NCBI GenBank assembly: GCA_937892345.1
Contig: CALAGF010000017.1
Coordinates: forward strand, 1-11,087
DNA: 11,087 bases
DNA from: an uncultured Rhodocyclaceae bacterium
Lineage (GTDB): Bacteria > Pseudomonadota > Gammaproteobacteria > Burkholderiales > Rhodocyclaceae
Direction: 5' to 3'
Shown: in pieces, positions 1 to 5,566 of the stretch
Layout of the letters: the number at the start of each line of letters is the position of its first letter
Position numbering within the stretch: position 1 is the first letter of the stretch
Notes under the pieces: model-generated
Told to the model about the DNA's origin: nothing
Databases searched by the model: none
Seen by the model: only the letters and a program-made list of their open reading frames with translations
Program-made: the position numbers and the translations under genes

Positions 1-49
1 ATCTACACAGGCGAAGACACTCTTTCCCTACACGACGCTCTTCCGATCT
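1..49 (+). other. Illumina P5/TruSeq sequencing adapter (artefact)
   Basis: This stretch is not genomic. Bases 1-8 are the last eight bases of the P5 flow-cell oligo. Bases 9-16 (AGGCGAAG) sit exactly where the i5 index belongs and match a TruSeq HT i5 index as I remember it. Bases 17-49 are the 33-base TruSeq read-1 primer, ending in GCTCTTCCGATCT. The parts lie in library order with no gaps, so the insert begins at base 50. The likely cause is untrimmed adapter read-through carried into the contig end. No gene, promoter or start codon should be called from these bases. Confidence 0.98.
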
Positions 50-937
50 GCCAACCTGATGACGCTGAACAATAACGGTCAGGCGATCACGCTCTCGAAG
101 GCCTTGGCCGACAAGGGCGCAACCGACGTCAACAGTCTCGCGGGGGTGATGAAGAAGGAGCCGCGTGAATACACCTTTGCCCAGACTTTCCCGACGGGGA
201 CTCATGCCATGTGGCTGTATTACTGGCTGGCCTCTGGCGGTATCAATCCCTTGAAAGATGCCAAGGCCATCGTTGTGCCGCCGCCGCAAATGGTGGCCAA
301 CATGCGGGTGGGCAACATGGATGGCTTCTGTGTTGGCGAACCTTGGAATCACCGCGCCATTATGGACGGCATCGGCATTACGGCGGCAACGACCCAGGAT
401 GTCTGGAAGGATCACCCGGAAAAAATTCTCGGATGTACCGCCGATTTTGCCAAACAGAACCCGAACACTTGCCGCGCAGTCATCATGGCCGTTTTGGAGG
501 CCAGTCGCTGGATCGATGCCAGCATCAGCAACAAGATGAAAATGGCGGAGGTGATTTCACAGAAGGCCTATGTGAATACCAGCGTCGACGCCATTAACCA
601 ACGCATTCTGGGGCGCTATCAAAACGGCCTTGGGAAGACCTGGGATGATCCGAATCACATGAAATTCTTCAACGATGGTGCGGTGAACTATCCGTACCTG
701 TCGGACGGGATGTGGTTCCTGACTCAGCATAAGCGTTGGGGTTTGTTGAAGTCGCACCCGGATTATCTGGCGGTTGCCAAACAGATCAATCAAGTCGATC
801 TCTACTCACAAGCGGCATCTCAACTCAAGATCAATGTGCCGAAGAGCACGATGCGCTCGTCGAAGCTGATTGACGGCGTGGTTTGGGATGGTTCGAACCC
901 GGCGAAGTACGCCGATGGTTTCAAGATCAAGGTCTGA
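50..937 (+). CDS. nrtA: Nitrate ABC transporter substrate-binding protein NrtA, 5'-truncated
   Basis: Periplasmic solute-binding protein of the NrtA/NasF family, which captures nitrate (or nitrite) and delivers it to the NrtB/NrtD membrane complex. The 295 visible residues show hallmarks of the family: NGQAIT near the cut end, PPPQMVANM followed by GNMDGFCVGEPWN (about bases 277-349), and WKDHPEKILG. The reading frame is open from base 50, directly after the adapter. The ATG at 59 is therefore an internal methionine, not the start. Family members usually run to 400 residues or more, so roughly the first third, including the export signal, is missing. The stop is at 935-937, with a stable hairpin just after it and nrtB following at 988. 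Cyanate- or bicarbonate-binding relatives exist, but the close likeness to NrtA and the operon partners favour nitrate. Confidence 0.9.
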   Translation, partial: ANLMTLNNNGQAITLSKALADKGATDVNSLAGVMKKEPREYTFAQTFPTGTHAMWLYYWLASGGINPLKDAKAIVVPPPQMVANMRVGNMDGFCVGEPWNHRAIMDGIGITAATTQDVWKDHPEKILGCTADFAKQNPNTCRAVIMAVLEASRWIDASISNKMKMAEVISQKAYVNTSVDAINQRILGRYQNGLGKTWDDPNHMKFFNDGAVNYPYLSDGMWFLTQHKRWGLLKSHPDYLAVAKQINQVDLYSQAASQLKINVPKSTMRSSKLIDGVVWDGSNPAKYADGFKIKV

Positions 938-949
938 ACCCGATCAATG

Positions 950-967
950 CCCGCCCTTCGGGGCGGG
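950..967 (+). other. UUCG-capped hairpin between nrtA and nrtB
   Basis: The arms CCCGCCC (950-956) and GGGCGGG (961-967) pair perfectly around a TTCG loop (957-960). C-UUCG-G loops are known to be unusually stable in RNA. No T-run follows, so it is unlikely to be a full terminator. It starts 13 bases after the nrtA stop and ends before the nrtB ribosome-binding site. This suits a 3'-end stabiliser or attenuation point that keeps binding-protein mRNA more abundant than permease mRNA. That role is inference. Confidence 0.75.
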
Positions 968-976
968 ATCTGCGAC

Positions 977-981
977 AGGAG
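977..981 (+). promoter_or_regulatory. Ribosome-binding site for nrtB
   Basis: AGGAG lies six bases upstream of the ATG at 988. This supports 988 over the longer open frame that reaches back to 883 inside nrtA. A second, weaker site (AAGGA at 1087-1091) precedes an in-frame ATG at 1099. Confidence 0.65.
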
Positions 982-987
982 CGTGCC

Positions 988-1926
988 ATGAGCGCATTGA
1001 CAATAAACGCTGAATTTCCGGCCGACAAGCCGGTGGACCGCGTAACCCACAGCAAGCTGGTCGCTGCCGCCGCAGCCGAACCGGCCAAGGAAACGAAAAT
1101 GAGTAATACAGCCCCCCTGCAGTCCGATGGCGTGCCAATCGGTGAACGCATCAATGGCCTGCTACGAGACGCACTGCCGCCTTTTCTCGGTATGCTGGTA
1201 TTGATCGGCATCTGGCATGTCGCTACCCACAAGGGTGGCAGCATTCCCTCGCCAGCGGTGGTTTGGGATGCCGCCATGGCGCTTTTTGCCGATCCTTTCT
1301 ATAGCAACGGGCCGAACGATCAAGGTATTGGCTGGAACGTGCTCTCTTCTCTCCAGCGCGTCGCGATCGGGTTTGGCTTCGCGGCTGCTGTAGGTATTCC
1401 CATGGGCTTTATGATCGGTCGCTTCGAATTCCTCTCGAAGATGTTGAATCCGATCATCAGCCTTCTGCGCCCGGTGTCGCCCCTGGCCTGGTTGCCGATT
1501 GGTTTGCTGGTTTTCAAAAAAGCGGATCCGGCCGCAACCTGGACGATCTTCATCTGCTCGATCTGGCCGATGATCATCAACACCGCAGTCGGTGTGCAGC
1601 GTGTGCCGCAGGATTACCTCAACGTCGCCCGAGTCCTTGCGCTCTCAGAGTGGAAAGTCGTGACCAAGATATTGTTCCCTGCGGTACTGCCTTACATGCT
1701 GACCGGGATTCGCCTCTCCATCGGTACGGCCTGGCTGGTAATCGTGGCTGCGGAGATGTTGACCGGTGGTGTCGGGATCGGATTCTGGGTCTGGGATGAA
1801 TGGAATAACCTGAAGGTTGAACACATCATTATCGCCATCTTCATCATCGGTATTGTCGGTCTGGTTCTGGAGCAAGCATTGATCATGTTGGCCAAGAAAC
1901 TGACCAAAGAATCTTCTGGCAGCTAA
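988..1926 (+). CDS. nrtB: Nitrate ABC transporter permease NrtB
   Basis: Inner-membrane permease of the nitrate/taurine-type ABC importers (BPD_transp_1 fold), forming the channel that receives nitrate from NrtA. With the ATG at 988 it has 312 residues. The first 60 or so are polar and Ala-rich, and hydrophobic segments follow from about residue 64. The cytoplasmic EAA-type loop that docks on the ATPase lies at about residues 212-235 (VARVLALSEWKVV, then FPAVLP). The C-terminal part has the family's GGVGIGFWVWDEWN stretch. A good ribosome-binding site supports 988. An in-frame ATG at 1099 with its own AAGGA would give a 275-residue protein, closer to the core family length, so the first 37 residues are uncertain. 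The stop codon lies 12 bases before the nrtD start, as expected for one operon. Confidence 0.9.
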   Translation: MSALTINAEFPADKPVDRVTHSKLVAAAAAEPAKETKMSNTAPLQSDGVPIGERINGLLRDALPPFLGMLVLIGIWHVATHKGGSIPSPAVVWDAAMALFADPFYSNGPNDQGIGWNVLSSLQRVAIGFGFAAAVGIPMGFMIGRFEFLSKMLNPIISLLRPVSPLAWLPIGLLVFKKADPAATWTIFICSIWPMIINTAVGVQRVPQDYLNVARVLALSEWKVVTKILFPAVLPYMLTGIRLSIGTAWLVIVAAEMLTGGVGIGFWVWDEWNNLKVEHIIIAIFIIGIVGLVLEQALIMLAKKLTKESSGS

Positions 1927-1938
1927 GTGGAGCGCATC

Positions 1939-2739
1939 ATGGAAAAATTCGTTCAAATCGAAAAAGTCGGACAAACTTTCGATACCAAGAAAGGCAAGTT
2001 TGTCGCGCTACGCGATGTCGATCTCATACTGAAGCCAGGGGAGTTTGTTGCCTTGATCGGTCACTCCGGGTGTGGCAAATCCACCTTGCTGAACCTGATT
2101 GCGGGGCTGACCAAGCCGACATCTGGCGTCTTGTTGTGCGATGGGCGCGAAATTGCCGGGCCGGGTCCGGAAAGGGCAGTTGTCTTCCAGAATCACAGCC
2201 TTTTGCCCTGGCTGACCTGTTTTGAGAATATTTACCTGGCCGTCGAGCGGGTGTTCAGTCAGAAAGAGAACAAGGCCAAGCTCAAGGAGCGGACGCTGGC
2301 AGCGATTGAACTGGTGGGTTTGTCGCATGCAACGCACAAATATCCTCACGAAATATCCGGCGGCATGAAGCAGCGCGTCGGTATCGCCCGTGCCTTGTCG
2401 ATGGAGCCCAAGGTGTTGTTGATGGATGAACCTTTCGGTGCCCTGGATGCACTGACACGGGCCAAGCTGCAGGATGAGCTCATGAAAATCTGCGAGAAAA
2501 CGCAAGCGACCGTTGTCATGGTGACGCACGACGTCGACGAGGCCGTCCTGCTCTCGGATCGGATTGTGATGATGACGAACGGTCCGGCGGCAACGATCGG
2601 GGAAATTCTGACCGTCAGCTTGCCGCGCCCCAGAGCCCGGCTTGAACTGGCCCATGATCCCGCCTACATCGATGCGCGTGCTGCCGTGCTTGAATTCCTG
2701 TATGAAAAACAGGCCCACGTTGAAAAGCAAGCGGCCTGA
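1939..2739 (+). CDS. nrtD: Nitrate ABC transporter ATP-binding protein NrtD
   Basis: Cytoplasmic ATPase that powers nitrate import with NrtB. It has 266 residues, the size of single-domain NrtD-type subunits. It lacks the extra binding-protein-like domain of cyanobacterial NrtC. All ABC motifs are intact: Walker A GHSGCGKST (41-49), signature SGGMKQ (140-145), Walker B LLMDEP with Asp163-Glu164, D-loop GALD, and switch His197 in VTHD. GPGPERAVVFQNHSLLPW around the Q-loop is typical of the nitrate/taurine ATPases. The ATG at 1939 has GGAG at 1929-1932, six bases upstream. An earlier in-frame GTG at 1927 directly follows the nrtB stop and lacks such a site. A strong terminator follows the gene. 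Confidence 0.92.
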   Translation: MEKFVQIEKVGQTFDTKKGKFVALRDVDLILKPGEFVALIGHSGCGKSTLLNLIAGLTKPTSGVLLCDGREIAGPGPERAVVFQNHSLLPWLTCFENIYLAVERVFSQKENKAKLKERTLAAIELVGLSHATHKYPHEISGGMKQRVGIARALSMEPKVLLMDEPFGALDALTRAKLQDELMKICEKTQATVVMVTHDVDEAVLLSDRIVMMTNGPAATIGEILTVSLPRPRARLELAHDPAYIDARAAVLEFLYEKQAHVEKQAA

Positions 2740-2792
2740 TTCTCCAGACTGATCTTCGATATGTCGCTGCGCTCTCTCCTGGCGACCTTCTG

Positions 2793-2822
2793 CCCATTAT
2801 CGCGAGGTAATGGGTTTTTTTT
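2793..2822 (+). terminator. Rho-independent terminator of the nrt operon
   Basis: CCCATTA (2793-2799) pairs perfectly with TAATGGG (2808-2814) around an eight-base loop, followed at once by eight Ts (2815-2822). It lies 53 bases past the nrtD stop and just before the 3' end of the convergent regulator gene. On the minus strand no T-run follows the hairpin, so it should work mainly for nrt transcripts. Confidence 0.9.
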
Positions 2823-2831
2823 GTCCGCAGT

Positions 2832-3524
2832 TCAGGCGGAATGGCGCCGCATGCGATTGAGATCGGGGATTTCAATGACCCGGCCGCGGACCACGATCAG
2901 GCCTTCCTCGACCAGTTCGTGCAGGATCCGCGAAAAGTGTTCCTGCGTCAGGTTAAGTCGGGAAGCAACGACCCCTTTGGTGGTGGGGAGAGTCACTTTG
3001 ACGGCACCCACGGGGCAGGTGTCCGGCAATTCCCTGAGCAGGTAGCCAATGATGCGCTCGCGCCCGGAGTGCAGCGAATAGGACTCCATGTCGGCCATCA
3101 ACTGATGCAGGCGTACCGCCATGCTGGCCAGCATTTTTCGAGCAAGGCGGGGGTCACTATCCAGTTCGTCAAATACGGCGGCCTTTGTGATGTGCAGCAA
3201 GTGAGCGTCCGCGAGTGCCTGCGCATAGATGATGTAAGGCGTTTCCATGAACATGATGGCTTCACCGAAGCTTTGCCCGGGGCGAATGATTTCGACGACT
3301 TTTTCATTACCCTGGGCAGAGGTGAAGGCAAGTTTGATCTGCCCGGCCAACAGAAGATGAAAGCCATGGTTGGGATCACCTTTGTGAAAAAGGATCTCCC
3401 CCTTGGCCAGATGCATTTCCCGCGTACCTTTTGAAATTCTGGCGACTTCTTCGGGTGCAAGGCTGCTGAACAAGGGCAAGCGGCCCAGCAGTGAGGTGAT
3501 GTCCAATGAGGTTGGGGTATTCAT
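2832..3524 (-). CDS. Crp/Fnr-family transcriptional regulator (Dnr/NnrR-like)
   Basis: Predicted DNA-binding regulator of 230 residues. An N-terminal cyclic-nucleotide-binding-like beta-roll spans about 18-115, a long dimerisation helix about 123-150, and a C-terminal winged helix-turn-helix about 152-218. The recognition helix reads LTQEHFSRIL. Its Glu195, Ser198 and Arg199 match the E-x-x-S-R pattern with which FNR contacts TTGAT half-sites. The only cysteine is Cys170, so the four-cysteine oxygen-sensing iron-sulfur cluster of FNR is absent. This fits the Dnr/NnrR-type nitric-oxide regulators or another cluster-free subgroup; the ligand cannot be read from sequence. The ATG at 3524 has AGGAG nine bases upstream; a TTG at 3542 is in frame but overlaps that site. 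Facing the nrt operon suggests, but does not prove, control of nitrogen-oxide genes. I found no clear FNR-type box in the window. Confidence 0.88.
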   Translation of the reverse strand: MNTPTSLDITSLLGRLPLFSSLAPEEVARISKGTREMHLAKGEILFHKGDPNHGFHLLLAGQIKLAFTSAQGNEKVVEIIRPGQSFGEAIMFMETPYIIYAQALADAHLLHITKAAVFDELDSDPRLARKMLASMAVRLHQLMADMESYSLHSGRERIIGYLLRELPDTCPVGAVKVTLPTTKGVVASRLNLTQEHFSRILHELVEEGLIVVRGRVIEIPDLNRMRRHSA

Positions 3525-3533
3525 GTTTTTAGG

Positions 3534-3538
3534 CTCCT
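3534..3538 (-). promoter_or_regulatory. Ribosome-binding site deciding the regulator start
   Basis: AGGAG on the minus strand lies nine bases upstream of the ATG at 3524. It falls inside the longer frame that would start at the TTG at 3542, which argues for the ATG. Confidence 0.7.
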
Positions 3539-3623
3539 GCAACAGGCGTCCATGGTGTCATTCAGCTCGTGGCGGCGGCAATACCTCTTAGTGACTAGGC
3601 CGCCCACGCATGCGGGGCAACGG

Positions 3624-3629
3624 TATACT
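3624..3629 (+). promoter_or_regulatory. Possible -10 element for the NYN-LOTUS gene
   Basis: TATACT matches the sigma-70 -10 consensus at five of six positions and lies 28 bases before the start codon. No convincing -35 sits 16-18 bases upstream, where the sequence is GC-rich (about 3601-3607), so a promoter here would be weak or activator-dependent. Confidence 0.35.
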
Positions 3630-3657
3630 ACCGCCTTCCTCAACGAGAAGGCTTTAC

Positions 3658-4962
3658 ATGGCAGCCAACGATACCGCCAGCATGGCGCTTTTTTGCGACT
3701 TCGAGAACATCGCGCTTGGTGTTCGTGATGCCCAATACGACAAGTTTGATATTCGCCCGGTGCTTGAGCGTTTGCTCGCCAAGGGCAGCATCGTGGTCAA
3801 GAAGGCCTATTGCGACTGGGAGCGCTACAAAGGCTTCAAGTCGGCGATGCACGAAGCCAATTTCGAACTGATCGAAATTCCCCATGTTCGCCTTTCCGGC
3901 AAGAATTCTGCTGATATCCGCATGGTCGTGGATGCGCTCGATCTTTGCTACACCAAGGCACATGTCGATACTTTCGTGATCATTTCCGGGGATTCCGACT
4001 TTTCCCCCTTGGTCTCCAAGTTGCGCGAAAACGCCAAACGGGTGATCGGCGTGGGCGTCAAGCAGAGTTGCTCCGACCTGTTGGTCACCAACTGCGACGA
4101 ATTCATTTACTACGATGATCTGGTTCGTGATCGCGAGGCGGGGCGTAATACCCAGCGGCGCGAACGTGAGAAGCGGAGTCCGGAAGAAGAGGCACGGCGC
4201 AGCGAGAAGCAGGAAGAGCGCAAGCGCAAGGCCATGGACATCGTCAGCGCCACCTTTGCCGACCTGATGGCCGATCGCGGCGAGGCAGAAAGAATCTGGG
4301 CCTCGGTGCTCAAGGAAGTGGTCAAGCGGCGAAATCCAGGCTTCAGCGAGAGCTATTACGGATTCCGTACCTTTGGCAGCCTGCTGGAAGAGGCGGCCAG
4401 CCGTGGCGTGCTGGCTGTTGGGCGCGATGAAAAATCGGGCACCTTTGTGACCCGTGCCACCGCTAAACCCGTCGATGCAGCGGAACCCGCGCCTTTGCCA
4501 GAAAGTACGGAAGCCACTGCCCTGCTCCAGGAGGTAGGTGACGAAGCCGCGGTGCAGGAGGCCATCGTTCAGCCTGAGGAAGACAAGGCGCCATCACGGC
4601 GTCGCGGCAGCCGGCGGCCCCGCAAGGAGTCGCGAGAGCGCAATCCTGAGCTTGCGCCCGTCGAGGCCGGGGCGGCTGCACCGGATGCGCTTGAGGCGGC
4701 TCCGGTAATCGTGGCAGCCATTGAGACGAAAGAGCCAGCCACCGGAGACGTGCCGCCGGTGGAAAAGCCTGCACGGCGTCGGCGCACCCGCAAGGCCGTC
4801 GAGTCAGCCGTCGAGCCTGTTGCCACGGCAGCAGAAGCCTCTGCGGTAACGCCCGCCGAGATGCCTGCCCAGGAAGCGGCCGAGCAGCCCAAGTCAGCAA
4901 GCAAGCCCAAACGCCCTTCACGTCCGCGCAAACCCCGCAAGAGCGAAGCGCCCGCAGATTAA
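3658..4962 (+). CDS. NYN-domain nuclease with OST-HTH/LOTUS domain and basic disordered tail
   Basis: Likely RNA-processing enzyme of 434 residues; its target is unknown. The NYN (LabA/DUF88, PIN-like) domain spans about 8-160. It carries the acidic metal-binding set expected for nuclease activity: Asp14 in FCDFEN, Asp86 in NSADIRMVVDAL, and Asp112/Asp114 in ISGDSDFSPL. A highly charged linker (about 160-192) leads to an OST-HTH/LOTUS domain (about 193-267, ending GTFVTRA), a fold known to bind RNA. Residues 268-434 are Ala/Glu/Pro-rich, probably disordered, with Arg/Lys-rich blocks at about 313-324, 370-379 and 416-428. The ATG at 3658 has AAGG six bases upstream and begins just before the conserved domain. 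An earlier ATG at 3610 would add residues unlike the family. It stands alone between the regulator and panD. Domain calls are firm; function is inferred from the fold. Confidence 0.88.
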   Translation: MAANDTASMALFCDFENIALGVRDAQYDKFDIRPVLERLLAKGSIVVKKAYCDWERYKGFKSAMHEANFELIEIPHVRLSGKNSADIRMVVDALDLCYTKAHVDTFVIISGDSDFSPLVSKLRENAKRVIGVGVKQSCSDLLVTNCDEFIYYDDLVRDREAGRNTQRREREKRSPEEEARRSEKQEERKRKAMDIVSATFADLMADRGEAERIWASVLKEVVKRRNPGFSESYYGFRTFGSLLEEAASRGVLAVGRDEKSGTFVTRATAKPVDAAEPAPLPESTEATALLQEVGDEAAVQEAIVQPEEDKAPSRRRGSRRPRKESRERNPELAPVEAGAAAPDALEAAPVIVAAIETKEPATGDVPPVEKPARRRRTRKAVESAVEPVATAAEASAVTPAEMPAQEAAEQPKSASKPKRPSRPRKPRKSEAPAD

Positions 4963-4979
4963 ATTACCTTCAGCAGTTG

Positions 4980-5002
4980 GGCGCGCAATTCTTCAGCGCG
5001 CC
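4980..5002 (+). other. GC-rich hairpin downstream of the NYN-LOTUS gene
   Basis: GGCGCGC (4980-4986) and GCGCGCC (4996-5002) form a perfect seven-pair stem with a nine-base loop, 17 bases after the stop. Only a short TTTT follows, several bases later, so it is at best a weak terminator. It may protect the mRNA end ahead of the stronger hairpin at 5048-5071. Confidence 0.5.
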
Positions 5003-5047
5003 AGCTGCCTTTTCCCGTCCGCTCGATAGCGTGAAGCCAGAAAAACA

Positions 5048-5071
5048 AAAACCCGCCAAACGGCGGGTTTT
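5048..5071 (-). terminator. Two-way rho-independent terminator between panD and the NYN-LOTUS gene
   Basis: AAAACCCGCC (5048-5057) pairs perfectly with GGCGGGTTTT (5062-5071) around a four-base loop. On the minus strand the stem runs into TTTT and then TGTTTTT, a strong U-tract ending the panD transcript 23 bases after its stop. On the plus strand TTTT also follows the GC stem, so it can end the NYN-LOTUS transcript as well. Confidence 0.88.
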
Positions 5072-5093
5072 GTCGAGGGCGAATCGATTTCGC

Positions 5094-5477
5094 TCAGGCT
5101 GCGGCCTGCACCGGAATCTTGTGGCCACGACGCACGATACGATTCTGGGAATCGACATAAATCAGTTCCGGCTCGTGTTTGGCCAGTTCCACTTCGTTAT
5201 ACACGGCAAAGGTGGCAATGATCAGGATGTCACCGGGCGCAGCGCGGCGTGCTGCCGAACCATTCACGGAAATCACACCTGAACCACGCTCGGCACGAAT
5301 TGCATAGGTGGTGAAACGCTCGCCATTGTTGACGTTCCAGATATCGATCTGTTCGTATTCCTTGATGTTGGCTGCTTCGAGCAGATCATCATCAATGGCG
5401 CATGAACCTTCGTAGTGCAGGTCGGCGTGCGTTGCGGTCACGCGATGCAACTTAGACTTCAACATGGTTCTCTGCAT
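5094..5477 (-). CDS. panD: Aspartate 1-decarboxylase PanD
   Basis: Converts L-aspartate to beta-alanine, the amine half of pantothenate, in the cytoplasm. The proenzyme cleaves itself between Gly24 and Ser25, turning the serine into the catalytic pyruvoyl group. Choosing the ATG at 5477 gives 127 residues and places YEGS exactly so that the serine is residue 25. It also places Thr57-Tyr58 (TTYAI) at the positions known from the E. coli enzyme. In-frame ATGs at 5489 and 5465 are possible but fit the family numbering less well, and none has a strong ribosome-binding site. IDIWNVNNGERF and SVNGSAARRAAPGD are typical. It lies downstream of panC with its own near-consensus promoter at 5511-5538, and is followed by a terminator. 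Confidence 0.95.
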   Translation of the reverse strand: MQRTMLKSKLHRVTATHADLHYEGSCAIDDDLLEAANIKEYEQIDIWNVNNGERFTTYAIRAERGSGVISVNGSAARRAAPGDILIIATFAVYNEVELAKHEPELIYVDSQNRIVRRGHKIPVQAAA

Positions 5478-5510
5478 GGTTTCACTCATCCAGAAAGTTG
5501 GGGGAAGCGC

Positions 5511-5538
5511 ATTGTAACGGCAATAAAACTGCTGTCAA
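5511..5538 (-). promoter_or_regulatory. Sigma-70 promoter for panD
   Basis: On the minus strand a perfect -35 TTGACA (5538-5533) is followed after 16 bases by TACAAT (5516-5511), five of six matches to the -10 consensus. Transcription would start near 5504, giving a leader of roughly 27 bases to the ATG at 5477. It lies in the gap between panC and panD, so panD can be expressed without the upstream genes. Confidence 0.75.
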
Positions 5539-5566
5539 CGCTGTAATTATGTATATTTTTGTCGCC

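Noticed and set aside
883..987. An upstream extension of nrtB beginning inside nrtA.
   Set aside because: It would overlap nrtA and read through the UUCG hairpin; the AGGAG-supported ATG at 988 is a better start.
1198..1212. An FNR-box-like TTGAT-N4-ATC inside nrtB.
   Set aside because: Only the first half-site is good, and it lies deep within coding sequence with no promoter elements beside it.
2008..2730. A 240-codon open frame on the minus strand opposite nrtD.
   Set aside because: It lies wholly within an intact ABC ATPase gene and shows no domain signature.
2841..3434. A 197-codon open frame on the plus strand opposite the Crp/Fnr-like gene.
   Set aside because: It follows the nrt terminator, has no recognisable domain, and mirrors a well-supported regulator gene.
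3610..3657. An earlier ATG start for the NYN-LOTUS gene.
   Set aside because: It would add 16 residues of translated upstream sequence that include the possible -10 element, whereas the ATG at 3658 has a well-placed AAGG and matches the domain start.
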